A stretch of DNA of 34,215 bases. Origin: JAILZP01 sp037444185 (GTDB lineage: Bacteria; Bacillota; Desulfotomaculia; Desulfotomaculales; Desulfocucumaceae). The stretch is taken from the NCBI GenBank assembly GCA_037444185.1, contig JBBIMW010000024.1, positions 1 to 34,215 of the forward strand, given 5' to 3'. This document shows positions 7,085 through 15,572 of this stretch, piece by piece; within the stretch, counting starts at the first letter, position 1, and each line of letters starts with the position of its first letter. A model generated the notes under the pieces. It was not told the DNA's origin, did no database searches, and saw only the letters and a list, made by a program, of their open reading frames with translations. Position numbers and translations under genes: made by a program.

Positions 7085-9671
7085 GATGGTCCCCCTTTCT
7101 GTGTTTGTAGATAATAAGGCTCAGCGCGGTGATCAGCTGCCTGCAGTCCTCCGGGCCGCAATACCAGCGGTAAATGCTTTCCCTGGCCCGGCGGTACACT
7201 TCCATTATGTGCGGGTCCGGGCTTTCCGGCTCCGCCCTGGCAAGGGTGTAGGCCAGCCGGGCCAGGGGCATCCCGCCTCCTTTGCTCAACCTGTCGTCCA
7301 GGTTTTCCCGGGCCAGCTTCAGAAGCTTGTAGACAAAGGCGCGGCTTGCCCTGATTTTTCCGGGCCGGTGTTCATCGTTGAAGTTGAACCACTGATTGAG
7401 CCCGCCGAATTTTTCCACGCACACGCCGTTTATAAAATCCTCCCATTTATAGAGATGCCGGGCTGTTTTGACGAAATCACCCCCCCTTGCCGCCGCGTCC
7501 ATGCCGAAGAGGGCGATGGAATCCTTGCCGTCCATTTTCTTTGCGGCCTTTTCCAGCCCGCCTGTTATTTCCGCCATCTGGCAGACGGGAAAACCGGGAC
7601 GGAAAAAACCTATCCCCGCCGACAGTGTCATGCTGCCGCAGCTGAAGGCCTTGAAACACCGCCGCAGATCGACGGCAAATTCAATTACCTGGTCCCAGGA
7701 GCCCACGATAAATATATCATCGCCCCCGGAATAGGATATTACCAGCTGTCTTTCCCCGGCATCCCCCCCGGTTTCCCCGGCATGCAGGGAAAAGGGCGGC
7801 GTCTCTTGGGCCAGTTTTTTCATGCAGATATGGTTTATATAGCCTTTAAAAAAAAGCGACAGAGATCTTGACAGGGCGGCGTACCTCGACAGGGTGGAAT
7901 AGCCGGCGCCGTCGGCCGCTTTGCCGAAACCGCCGGTGAAAACAGCCCCCAGGCTGTCCACATCGGCCCTCAGCACGGCAATGCGGTTTATCCCGCCGCT
8001 CTTTTCCGCCAGGGTTTTAAAGTCTGCTATGCCTTCGCCGTCCTTGCCGGCTGCGGCATAGTTTCCCATCCAGATGTTGGTGGCGGTGGCGTTGCCTGTT
8101 ATCAAACGGTTAATTGAATATATGCGCCTGAAGATCCGCCCCTTTTGTCTGATTGAATTTTCGGCCTCATCCATGCCCGCCAGGGTGGCGTACAGTGTTT
8201 CGCCGTCCGCCGAGGGAAGTTTTGTCTGAATTTCCCCCGGGCCGTGTGAGTCTTCCGCAACGGCCAATACCCGGGTGTTTTTTCTGTCGCCCAGATCCGG
8301 CAGATTGCCGCCAAATTCCATAAAAGCGCGGCAGTTGCCGCAGAGATCCATTTCTTCTCCAAAATGTTCTATTCTGGCGATTTTTTGGGAAGAGGTGCCG
8401 CAAACGGCGCATTCCCTCTCTTTTTCCCCGGAGAAATTCAGGCTACTGTCGGGATCCATCAATTTTTTCAATTGTTCCTTGCCGTATCTGGACAGTTTTT
8501 TCAGGGAAAGTTTCGAACTCAGTTTTTTGAATATATCCCCGGTATTCCTCGATTTTTCGCCTTGACCAGTCAGCTCGGTGGCGCTGCATCTTTCCCGGGC
8601 CAGGGCCAGGTAAAGGGAGGTGTGGAAGTTTTCCAAAAGCCAGCCGTTTATTTTGTTTTCCGCGGCCGCCAGGAATTTTTCGGCATTATCGGTCCCCGGT
8701 GCCAGCAGGTAGAAATGCCCCCCGCCGGTGTACAAAAGATTGGCCATGGTGAGGCCCAGGCCCCTCAACATTTCCCCGGCAATATTTTCCAAGAGCATCT
8801 CCAGGTAGAATGACCGTCCCCTCAGGGAGCGTAAAGCACCCTTTGATGAAATGGTGTAGATGAAATTTTGTATTCCAGACAGATCTCCCGAGACCAGCAT
8901 GAAGTATTTTTCATTCCTGGCCTTCTCCCGGCCGGGGCCGAAACAGTGCTCTTTGTAGCCGGAGACGCCCCTTTCGGCAAAGTGCAGGTACATGCAGCAG
9001 GCCACAGCCGCCGTCAGCTTCAGGTGATCGTACAGGGATATGTCCGCCACTTCACCGGTCAGGGTGGACGAGGGGACGAAGGTGGTGGTGGCTTCCAGCA
9101 GTTCCATCAGCGACTCCACCCTGTCCCTGCTGAAGTCCAGGCCGGTCATGACGGCGCCGAACCTTTCGAGCAGTGAACCGTATTCCGCCGCTGTGGCCGG
9201 AATGTCTTTGGCGGTGGGATAATTGCCCGCGTATATGCTGTCTTTCCTGTCGTCCAGCGCCTGCAGCCGGTACCGGTATATACTGCCGCCCTCGCCGGCC
9301 GCCTTGTTTATCAGGTTGAAAACCGGTTCCAGGGGCCTGTATATGCCGGCAATGCCCTCTTCCTCCCCGTCCCTTCCGCGCCTGTCGGCGCCGGCGGCAA
9401 TATTGTCGGCCTCATATATGATGTATGCCGGGCTGTTTTCCGGCAGGCGGGCGGATTCAATCTCACTGTGGTGGTGGTGCATTATGCACTCCAGAATTTT
9501 ATCCTTTTCCGGCAGGCTCACGCCCAGGTTTCCAATGTAATCGGCGCCCAGCCGGCTGTGAGGTATCCTTTGGCCCGTTGCCCGCTGCACCACCTTTCCG
9601 ATGTCGTGCAAAAGGGCGGCCAGGGTTATGGTATCAATCATTCCAGCCCTTTCATGTTTTGTTTCCGCCAA
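7077..9671 (-). CDS. csm1: Cas10/Csm1: cyclic oligoadenylate synthase and HD nuclease of type III-A
   Basis: The signature subunit, about 864 residues from the chosen start. In order it has an HD nuclease domain (LLHDIGK, H22-D23), a palm segment starting GDLSGIQNF (about 262), a zinc ribbon with two CxxC pairs (C421/C424 and C444/C447), and the cyclase palm with SYSGGDDIF (GGDD about 649-652), which converts ATP to cyclic oligoadenylates for Csm6. Both HD and GGDD are intact, so ssDNase and signalling are predicted active. Start: an upstream ATG at 9746 exists, but TTG 9669-9671 is preceded by a strong GGAGGAGGAG. ATG 9639-9641 (MIDTITLAALLHDIGK) is the other candidate. It is the first gene of the operon. 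Confidence 0.93.
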   Translation of the reverse strand: MAETKHERAGMIDTITLAALLHDIGKVVQRATGQRIPHSRLGADYIGNLGVSLPEKDKILECIMHHHHSEIESARLPENSPAYIIYEADNIAAGADRRGRDGEEEGIAGIYRPLEPVFNLINKAAGEGGSIYRYRLQALDDRKDSIYAGNYPTAKDIPATAAEYGSLLERFGAVMTGLDFSRDRVESLMELLEATTTFVPSSTLTGEVADISLYDHLKLTAAVACCMYLHFAERGVSGYKEHCFGPGREKARNEKYFMLVSGDLSGIQNFIYTISSKGALRSLRGRSFYLEMLLENIAGEMLRGLGLTMANLLYTGGGHFYLLAPGTDNAEKFLAAAENKINGWLLENFHTSLYLALARERCSATELTGQGEKSRNTGDIFKKLSSKLSLKKLSRYGKEQLKKLMDPDSSLNFSGEKERECAVCGTSSQKIARIEHFGEEMDLCGNCRAFMEFGGNLPDLGDRKNTRVLAVAEDSHGPGEIQTKLPSADGETLYATLAGMDEAENSIRQKGRIFRRIYSINRLITGNATATNIWMGNYAAAGKDGEGIADFKTLAEKSGGINRIAVLRADVDSLGAVFTGGFGKAADGAGYSTLSRYAALSRSLSLFFKGYINHICMKKLAQETPPFSLHAGETGGDAGERQLVISYSGGDDIFIVGSWDQVIEFAVDLRRCFKAFSCGSMTLSAGIGFFRPGFPVCQMAEITGGLEKAAKKMDGKDSIALFGMDAAARGGDFVKTARHLYKWEDFINGVCVEKFGGLNQWFNFNDEHRPGKIRASRAFVYKLLKLARENLDDRLSKGGGMPLARLAYTLARAEPESPDPHIMEVYRRARESIYRWYCGPEDCRQLITALSLIIYKHRKGDHHE

Positions 9672-10002
9672 AAAAACTCCTCCTCCCGGTGGTTTTCGGT
9701 AACAGCAAAGGATTGGGCTTGTAAAATTCATTAACCGATTTGCCATTAATGGATTATATATCCTGTTGTTTCTACAAATTTACCCAGTTTCCTTTTAAAT
9801 AATCTTTTCAGGAATTAATTTTTCTATATGTTATTAATAGTCAGGGGCCGGTTCCGGGGCCGGAAGCCCGCCGTCCCCAGGCGAAAAAAATTTTAAGCGC
9901 CGCCCGGTTGGCTTTGCAGGCATAATCAGTTGTTTTTAAAGGGAAACTATATTAGGCTGAAGGAGATGTCATTAAAGAAACGCCGTTATGGAGGTGCCGT
10001 TG
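9672..10002. promoter_or_regulatory. divergent intergenic region between cas operon and ferredoxin
   Basis: No gene is supported. The part next to cas10 (about 9720-9840) is AT-rich. A TATAAT on the minus strand at 9753-9758 could be the -10 of the cas operon, but no good -35 lies 16-18 nt upstream. The part near 9843-9890 is GC-rich with GGCCGG repeats that can pair. On the plus strand TATATT (9947-9952) might serve the ferredoxin gene, again without a clear -35. Confidence 0.35.
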
Positions 10003-10191
10003 ATGAAAGTGGAAGTGGACCAGGATCTGTGCATCAGCTGCGGGGCCTGCGTGGATATTTGCCCCGAGGTGTTCCAGTGGAATGATGATGAAAAGGCCGG
10101 GGCGGTGGTGGACGAGGTGCCGGCGGACATGGAGGATCAGGCCCATGAGGCCGCTGACGGATGTCCCACCAACGCCATCAGGGAGAAGTAA
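10003..10191 (+). CDS. small [4Fe-4S] ferredoxin
   Basis: A 62-residue electron carrier. It has CISCGACVDICP (C10, C13, C16, C20) and one more cysteine in DGCPTNAI (C54), the arrangement of single-cluster [4Fe-4S] ferredoxins of Desulfovibrio/Moorella type, with C10/C13/C16/C54 as likely ligands and C20 extra. The protein is acidic (NDDEKAGAVVDEVPADMED), as usual for ferredoxins. The start at 10003 is chosen because GGAGGT (9990-9995) lies 7 nt upstream; an ATG at 9988 would overlap that site. It diverges from the cas operon. Its redox partner cannot be told from the context. Confidence 0.9.
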   Translation: MKVEVDQDLCISCGACVDICPEVFQWNDDEKAGAVVDEVPADMEDQAHEAADGCPTNAIREK

Positions 10192-10301
10192 AGAGTGCAG
10201 GGCGAAAAAAGATTGAAAATCAGCGCGGTGCAAGGCCGCGTTTTGCATATTATTATGATGAAATAAAGCCCTCAAGGTCATGGCGCTGTGGAGCAGGTAA
10301 T

Positions 10302-12551
10302 TTGGGCAGGGTATTTTTTTTGTTAGTTACCGCAATGATATCGGCGTTGTTTTTGGCGGCGCCGCTGCGCCCGGTCCGGGGAATGACCCCGGCCGCGCGG
10401 GAAGTTCCGCCGGTTTTCCGGGGAGAGGCGGGGGTTGATGTAAAGCCTCCCGGCGAGCCCGGCAGGGTTGTCATTGTTTCCATCGACTATCTGCAGATAA
10501 GGGATCTGGAGGAAGGCCTGCCCGCCAATCTGGCGGGCCTGGCCTCGGGGGGTGCCGTGGCACTGATGAATGTCAACACCGGGGGCGGTGCTGTGCCGGA
10601 GAACACCCACGCCACCATCGGCGCGGGGGCCCGCACCCTGGCCCGGGGGTCCGCGGCCCTGGGATTAGGGGCTGCCGAAAAGGCGCCGGGGGGCACGGCT
10701 GCGGATGAATACCGGAGAAGAACCGGCCGGGAACCTCCGTCCGGTTCCCTGGTTTATCTGGATATAGCCAGACTTATGGCAATCAATGGAAAGCTTCATT
10801 ACAACGCGGTGCCGGGGGCCCTGGGCACCAAGCTGCGAGAGGCGGGATACGGGACGGCGGCCCTGGGTAATTCCGACGGGCCCGGCGGCCCGGCAAGGCA
10901 AATAGTCTCCATGGTCATGGACCGGCGGGGAATAGTGACCGCCGGGTCGGTGGGAGGCGAAACCCTCCGTGTGGACGGGGATTTCGCCGGAGGGTTCCGC
11001 ACAAATTATGAAGCGATACTGGAGGCCTTCAAAGGGCTGCCCCCGGACATAAGGCTGGTGGCCATAGATCTGGGGGATCTGGCCAGATTGCAGTCAGCCC
11101 GGGATTACATGGAAATGGAAAACTGGCGGGCCATGCGGTCCGGGGCCATCCGCCGGGCGGACGATTTCGCCGGCAGGCTGGCGCAGTTGATGGATTTCAG
11201 CAGGGATCTGTTGCTGGTGGTGTGCCCGACGCCCGGGGACGACGGCATAAAGAAGGACCGCATGGCGCCGGTGATATTGTACGGCGCCGGAGTGGACAGG
11301 GGGCTGCTGTCATCACCGGGCACCAGGAGGCCGGGAATTATCATGAATGTGGATATTGCCCCCACCGTCACTGATTTTCTGGGCATATCCCCCGGCGGCT
11401 TTTTTGCCGGCCGGCCGGTCCGGGTGACGCCGCCGGGAACCGGACCGGCGGAATTGGCCTTGATGTACCGGGCACTCGAAATAAACCATGAAGCCAGGCC
11501 TTTTTTGCTGAAGGGGTATTTGTTCCTTCAGCTGATCCTTTTGTCTGTTGCGCTGGTTTTTATTTTCTTTAAAAAAAAGGGCGGAAAATTTTTAAAACCT
11601 TTTTTAATCGCTGTAATGGCGGTGCCTTTGGCATGTCTTGCGCTGCCCGTTTTTCCGGCGGGAGGAACACTGGCCCTGGGCGCCGAATTGATAATAATTG
11701 CCGCCGGACTGACCGGATTGATAATATATTTGCACAGAAAACGGGGTATAGATCCTTTTTTATCTGTTTGCCTGGCCACCTCCGCCGCCGTCGCCGCTGA
11801 CCTGGCGGCGGGCTCGCCCCTGCAGTCGGCTTCAATATTGGGCTACGATCCCATTGTGGGGGCCAGGTTTTACGGGTTGGGCAATGAATACATGGGTGTT
11901 CTGATCGGAGCCACCCTGGTGGGCACCGCTACAGCTGTTCAATTGGCGCACAACCGCCGGAAGATGTTTCTAGCCGGGGCCGGGGCGGCGTATCTAATCA
12001 CGCTGTATCTGGTGGCGTCCCCCCAGGCGGGCAGCAATGCCGGAGGGGCCATTGCCGCGGTTCCGGCCTTTTTGACCGCCCTTCTCTTAATGTGGGGAGT
12101 CAGATTCAGCCGGGCCACGGTTTTGTCGGTGGCCGCCGCCACGGTCTTGGCGGTGACGCTGCTGGTTTTATACGACCTGTCCCGCCCCGCCTGGCAGCAG
12201 TCCCATATCGGCCGGGCCGCGGATCTGGTTTTGAGCGGGGGGCTGGATGAGCTGGCGGGAATATTGAGCAGGAAGGTGGAAATGAATATAAAATTGATTA
12301 AGCACACCGTTTGGAGCAGGGTGCTGCTGGTCAGTCTGGGCGTGCTGGTGATATTGTTTTACCGGCCCGTGGGGGCCGTAGAAGGGATAAGGAACAGGTG
12401 TCCATACCTGTTCAAGGGTCTGGCGGGGGTGGTCACGGGCAGTATTGTGGCCTTTTTGTTCAACGACTCCGGGGTGGTGGCGGCGGCCACGGCAATGGTA
12501 TTCGGGGTGCCGCCCCTGATTTGTATGGTTTTGGAAAATATGGAGACTTGA
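10302..12551 (+). CDS. membrane protein with alkaline-phosphatase-superfamily-like ectodomain
   Basis: About 749 residues. It begins with a signal/anchor segment (GRVFFLLVTAMISALFLAA). A large domain resembling the alkaline phosphatase/phosphopentomutase fold follows, with VVIVSIDYLQ near its start and MNVDIAPTVTDFLGI near its end. Some canonical metal ligands appear altered (for example no clear nucleophile Ser/Thr after the first Asp), so activity is unsure. The C-terminal third has about ten hydrophobic helices, with a conserved-looking ILGYDPIVGARFYGLGNEYM loop. Start: TTG 10302 with GGAG at 10290-10293. An ATG at 10161 would add 47 non-hydrophobic residues and overlap the ferredoxin. Substrate unknown; an envelope or polymer-related role is speculative. 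Confidence 0.7.
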   Translation: MGRVFFLLVTAMISALFLAAPLRPVRGMTPAAREVPPVFRGEAGVDVKPPGEPGRVVIVSIDYLQIRDLEEGLPANLAGLASGGAVALMNVNTGGGAVPENTHATIGAGARTLARGSAALGLGAAEKAPGGTAADEYRRRTGREPPSGSLVYLDIARLMAINGKLHYNAVPGALGTKLREAGYGTAALGNSDGPGGPARQIVSMVMDRRGIVTAGSVGGETLRVDGDFAGGFRTNYEAILEAFKGLPPDIRLVAIDLGDLARLQSARDYMEMENWRAMRSGAIRRADDFAGRLAQLMDFSRDLLLVVCPTPGDDGIKKDRMAPVILYGAGVDRGLLSSPGTRRPGIIMNVDIAPTVTDFLGISPGGFFAGRPVRVTPPGTGPAELALMYRALEINHEARPFLLKGYLFLQLILLSVALVFIFFKKKGGKFLKPFLIAVMAVPLACLALPVFPAGGTLALGAELIIIAAGLTGLIIYLHRKRGIDPFLSVCLATSAAVAADLAAGSPLQSASILGYDPIVGARFYGLGNEYMGVLIGATLVGTATAVQLAHNRRKMFLAGAGAAYLITLYLVASPQAGSNAGGAIAAVPAFLTALLLMWGVRFSRATVLSVAAATVLAVTLLVLYDLSRPAWQQSHIGRAADLVLSGGLDELAGILSRKVEMNIKLIKHTVWSRVLLVSLGVLVILFYRPVGAVEGIRNRCPYLFKGLAGVVTGSIVAFLFNDSGVVAAATAMVFGVPPLICMVLENMET

Positions 12552-12567
12552 TTCGGGAGGAAGGGAC

Positions 12568-13320
12568 TTGCTGAAAATAGGCAGATTTTCGCTCGGGGGA
12601 GAGGTTTTCTACGGTCTGGTGGAGGGGGAACTGGTGTCCAGGGTGAAAGATCCCTTCAGGTCATTGAATTCATCAGGGGAAAAGTACATGCTGGGTGATT
12701 TGAAGCCGCTGGCCCCCTGCTCGCCGGGGAAGATTGTCTGTGTGGGGCTGAATTACCGGGATCACGCCGAGGAAATGGGACATCCCCTGCCCGGGGAGCC
12801 GGTGCTGTTTTTAAAGCCGCCGGACACGGTGGTGGGTCCGGGGGGGTTCATCGAATACCCCGAAATGAGCGGCAGGGTGGATTATGAGGCCGAACTGGCC
12901 GCAGTCATCGCCGCCAGGTGTAAAAACGTGCCGGAGGAGGAGGCGTCGGGCTATATTTTGGGCTACACCTGCGCCAACGATGTCACCGCCAGGGACCTCC
13001 AGTCCAGGGACGGACAGTGGACCCGGTCGAAATCCTTTGACACTTTTCTGCCCCTGGGGCCGTATATTATTACTGGCGTGGAGGCCGGCCGGCTGGAAAT
13101 AGCCCTTTATCTGAACGGGGAAATCCGGCAGCGGTCCAACACGGCCAACCTCATATTTGGCCCCCGGTACCTGGTGAGTTTCATTTCCAGGATTATGACC
13201 CTCAACCCGGGAGACGTCATTCTCACCGGCACTCCTTCCGGGGTGGGGCCGATGCAGAGGGGGGACAGGGTGGAGGTGGCGGTGGAGTCCGTCGGGACCC
13301 TTGTCAATTTTGTCAGGTGA
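12568..13320 (+). CDS. fumarylacetoacetate hydrolase (FAH) family protein
   Basis: A 250-residue protein of the FAH superfamily (acylpyruvases, 2-hydroxyhepta-2,4-dienedioate isomerase and relatives). Visible motifs are KIVCVGLNYRDHAEEMG, VLFLKPPDTVVGPGG, the metal-binding VDYEAELA and CANDVTARDLQ, and ILTGTPSGVGPMQRGD near the C-terminus. The start is TTG 12568 with GGGAGG at 12555-12560, 7 nt upstream, and it follows the preceding membrane protein by 16 bp, so the two are likely co-transcribed. The family catalyses C-C cleavage, decarboxylation or isomerisation of oxoacids, and the exact substrate cannot be read from sequence. Confidence 0.88.
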   Translation: MLKIGRFSLGGEVFYGLVEGELVSRVKDPFRSLNSSGEKYMLGDLKPLAPCSPGKIVCVGLNYRDHAEEMGHPLPGEPVLFLKPPDTVVGPGGFIEYPEMSGRVDYEAELAAVIAARCKNVPEEEASGYILGYTCANDVTARDLQSRDGQWTRSKSFDTFLPLGPYIITGVEAGRLEIALYLNGEIRQRSNTANLIFGPRYLVSFISRIMTLNPGDVILTGTPSGVGPMQRGDRVEVAVESVGTLVNFVR

Positions 13321-13356
13321 GACTTGATGGCCTTTTACAACAAAGCCAAAATTTTG

Positions 13357-13384
13357 TTGACAATCTTTGATATTATGCTAAAAT
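13357..13384 (+). promoter_or_regulatory. sigma-A promoter for speD
   Basis: A perfect -35 TTGACA (13357-13362) and a -10 TAAAAT (13379-13384) are separated by 16 bp. A transcript would start near 13391 and carry a leader of about 90 nt before speD. Confidence 0.65.
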
Positions 13385-13479
13385 TGAATTTGGTTGGAAT
13401 TGGCCCCCCCCGGTTGAATTGACGGTTGGGGTGCGCCGGTTCCAATAATTTATGTGAAAAAAAGGGGGAAGATAATGTA

Positions 13480-13863
13480 ATGAAACCTTTGGGCCGCCAT
13501 GTTCTGGCTGAGATTTACGGGTGTCCCTTTGATGTCCTGAATGACATCAAAAAGGTTGAGAGCATTATGGTTAACGCAGCCTTGGAAGCTGGTGCCGAAG
13601 TGAGGGAATTTGTTTTTCACAAGTTCAGCCCCCAGGGAATAAGCGGAGTGGTGGTAATTTCGGAGTCGCACCTGGCGATACACACATGGCCGGAACTGGG
13701 CTATGCGGCGGTGGATGTGTTTACATGCGGAGAAAAAGTGGACCCGTGGGATGCCTGCAATTACCTCACTGAGAGTTTCCGGGCCTCGCACATGACGGCC
13801 AAGGAGACTGTCAGGGGCATTATACCGCCAGGGGTGATGCCGCAGGCGGCCGTAAATCTATAG
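13480..13863 (+). CDS. speD: S-adenosylmethionine decarboxylase proenzyme
   Basis: A 127-residue bacterial-type AdoMet decarboxylase. It supplies decarboxylated AdoMet, the aminopropyl donor for spermidine. The proenzyme cuts itself before S63 (VISE-SHLAIHTWPE), turning that serine into the pyruvoyl cofactor. S63, H68 and C83 fall exactly where they do in the Thermotoga maritima enzyme. The start at 13480 is chosen over an upstream ATG (13426) because it gives the canonical N-terminus MKPLGRHVLAEIYGC and follows a GGGGGAA site. It has its own promoter and terminator. speE is not beside it. Confidence 0.95.
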   Translation: MKPLGRHVLAEIYGCPFDVLNDIKKVESIMVNAALEAGAEVREFVFHKFSPQGISGVVVISESHLAIHTWPELGYAAVDVFTCGEKVDPWDACNYLTESFRASHMTAKETVRGIIPPGVMPQAAVNL

Positions 13864-13902
13864 GGGGGATATTTATTAGTACCCGCTTGAATAAAGATTT
13901 GT

Positions 13903-13946
13903 AAAGCCTTGCTTCTAAGGAAATCGGAGCAAGGCTTTATGCTTTT
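13903..13946 (+). terminator. rho-independent terminator after speD
   Basis: AAAGCCTTGCT (13903-13913) pairs perfectly with AGCAAGGCTTT (13928-13938), an 11-bp stem with a 14-nt loop, followed by ATGCTTTT. It isolates speD from the menaquinone operon downstream. Confidence 0.75.
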
Positions 13947-14027
13947 GGGGGGCATTTTTGACAAGGGGGGAGGAAAAGGCCCCCCCGCCTAGAATATATT
14001 ATTTCTTGAGGGAGGGGGAATGGTCGG

Positions 14028-14798
14028 TTGCATGATGTGTTGCACCCCGTCAGGGGGGAGATTGCCGGAGTATGGGAGAGAATGAGCAGATTTTATAGAA
14101 TAAGGGCCGGATATATAAGTGATTTCGCCCACCTGGAAAAATACGCGGAGAAATATATTTGCCCGGCGCTGGTTCTGTATTCCGCCAGGATTAGCGGAAA
14201 GGTGACGGGCGGTGTGATTTCCCTGGCCATGGTGTTTCAATTTATCCACCAGGCCGCGATGGTGCACCGCAATATAAACGAAGACGGCCAGAGCCGGGAC
14301 AGCGGGCCCACTGATCCCCGGGACGGATGCCAGTATCCGGTGCTGGTGGGGGATTACCTGTACGGCAGGTTCTTCACCACCCTGTGCGAAGCTGATATAA
14401 TTAAGTATCTCGGCCCGCTGTCGGAAATAATTTGCATGATTAATGAAGGTTCCATTATGAGAATTAAAAGCCAGGACGGCGGGATGGTCAATCCGGCGAC
14501 AAGGAGGGAAATCATCCGGCTGGAGTCGGGGGAGTTCATGGCGGGCTGCTGCAGGCTCGCCGGGGATGCCGTCGGCGCCGGCGCCGAACAGCAGCAGCGC
14601 CTTTACAACTTCGGCCACGCCATAGGCATGGCCATGGGAATGGCCCGGGGCGAATGGCATGAGCACGCCGGGGCGTATTTCAGCGAGGCGCTGGCATGCT
14701 TGGAGACTCTTTCCCCGGGCAAGGACCGGGACAATTTGAGGAGCCTGGTGACTTACTTAAAGGGTATGAGCGCGGATAGCATAAAGATGGTTTGCTGA
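14028..14798 (+). CDS. degenerate polyprenyl diphosphate synthase-like protein
   Basis: A 256-residue protein with the trans-prenyl-synthase framework: KYICPALVLYSARISGK (43-58) corresponds to the usual GGKRLRP..L region, FQFIHQAAMVH (70-80) to the helix before the first Asp-rich motif, and PVLVGDYLYGRFF (104-116) to the conserved GDyL segment. The first DDxxD is replaced by RNINE (81-85), the second by sequence around FGHAIGMAMGMARGEW (195-210), and the DLREGK region seems deleted, leaving it about 60 residues short. It is probably inactive alone and may be a partner subunit or relic. The start is TTG 14028, with GGAGGGGG at 14011-14018. First gene of the menaquinone operon, 18 bp before menG. 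Confidence 0.75.
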   Translation: MHDVLHPVRGEIAGVWERMSRFYRIRAGYISDFAHLEKYAEKYICPALVLYSARISGKVTGGVISLAMVFQFIHQAAMVHRNINEDGQSRDSGPTDPRDGCQYPVLVGDYLYGRFFTTLCEADIIKYLGPLSEIICMINEGSIMRIKSQDGGMVNPATRREIIRLESGEFMAGCCRLAGDAVGAGAEQQQRLYNFGHAIGMAMGMARGEWHEHAGAYFSEALACLETLSPGKDRDNLRSLVTYLKGMSADSIKMVC

Positions 14799-14816
14799 GG
14801 CGGAAAGGGAGAGATT

Positions 14817-15563
14817 ATGGTTCGCATACCGGACAGGTACCGCAACAAGGAAGAGTACGTGCACGACATATTTTCCAATATTGCCCACCGGTATGATTTA
14901 CTGAACACCGCCCTTAGCTTCAACAGGGACAAATACTGGAGAAGGTACGCCGTATCAAGGTGCGGGCTCAATCCAGGCGGCAGGGGCCTGGATGTATGCT
15001 GCGGCACAGGGATGCTGGCCCTGGAGATGGCCAGGGTGATGTCCGGCCGGGGAGAAGTTACAGGTCTGGATTTCTGTGAGAATATGCTGGCCAGGGCCAG
15101 GGAAAATATTGCCAAAAAACAGTATGGGGGAATAATCGCCCTGGTCCGGGGAAACGCCGTGGAACTGCCTTTCCGGGACGGATCCTTCGATTGCGCGGTG
15201 ATTGGTTTCGCCCTGAGAAATGTCCCCGATATAGGCAGGACAATAGGCGAGATGGCCAGGGTGGTGCGCCCCGGCGGTAAGGTGGTTTCCCTGGAGTTGT
15301 CCAGGCCCGGCGCGCCGCTGTTCAAGCAGGCCTATTACCTTTATTTCAACCGGATTGTCCCCATTCTGGGCAGGATGGGCGCCGGGCTGGATGGGCCGTA
15401 CAGCTACCTGCCGAATTCCCTGAAGGATTTCCCCCACCAGTCGGAAATAAAAAGTATTTTTGAACGGGAAGGCTTGGCGGAAGTCACTTATCATGAATTA
15501 ACCGGAGGGATTGTCACAGTCCACGAAGGAACCGTCAAAAAGAGTTATTCTCAAGTCGGATGA
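14817..15563 (+). CDS. menG: demethylmenaquinone methyltransferase (UbiE/MenG)
   Basis: A 248-residue class I SAM-dependent methyltransferase that performs the last step of menaquinone synthesis, C-methylating demethylmenaquinone. The family-specific N-terminus (VHDIFSNIAHRYDLLNTALS) and motif I (LDVCCGTGMLALE, 58-70) are clear, as are GNAVELPFRDGSFD and FALRNVPD. The C-terminal LTGGIVTVHEGTVK is typical. It sits between the prenyl-synthase-like gene and the UbiD-family gene, consistent with a dedicated menaquinone operon. Confidence 0.93.
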   Translation: MVRIPDRYRNKEEYVHDIFSNIAHRYDLLNTALSFNRDKYWRRYAVSRCGLNPGGRGLDVCCGTGMLALEMARVMSGRGEVTGLDFCENMLARARENIAKKQYGGIIALVRGNAVELPFRDGSFDCAVIGFALRNVPDIGRTIGEMARVVRPGGKVVSLELSRPGAPLFKQAYYLYFNRIVPILGRMGAGLDGPYSYLPNSLKDFPHQSEIKSIFEREGLAEVTYHELTGGIVTVHEGTVKKSYSQVG

Positions 15564-15572
15564 GGTGAAAAA

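Noticed and set aside
10161..10301. long N-terminus for the membrane protein starting inside the ferredoxin
   Set aside because: It would overlap the ferredoxin by 31 bp without a ribosome site and would place the signal segment about 50 residues in.
14020..14082. alternative start at ATG 14020 for the prenyl-synthase-like gene
   Set aside because: It is out of frame and stops after about 21 codons; the TTG at 14028 gives the expected N-terminal helix.
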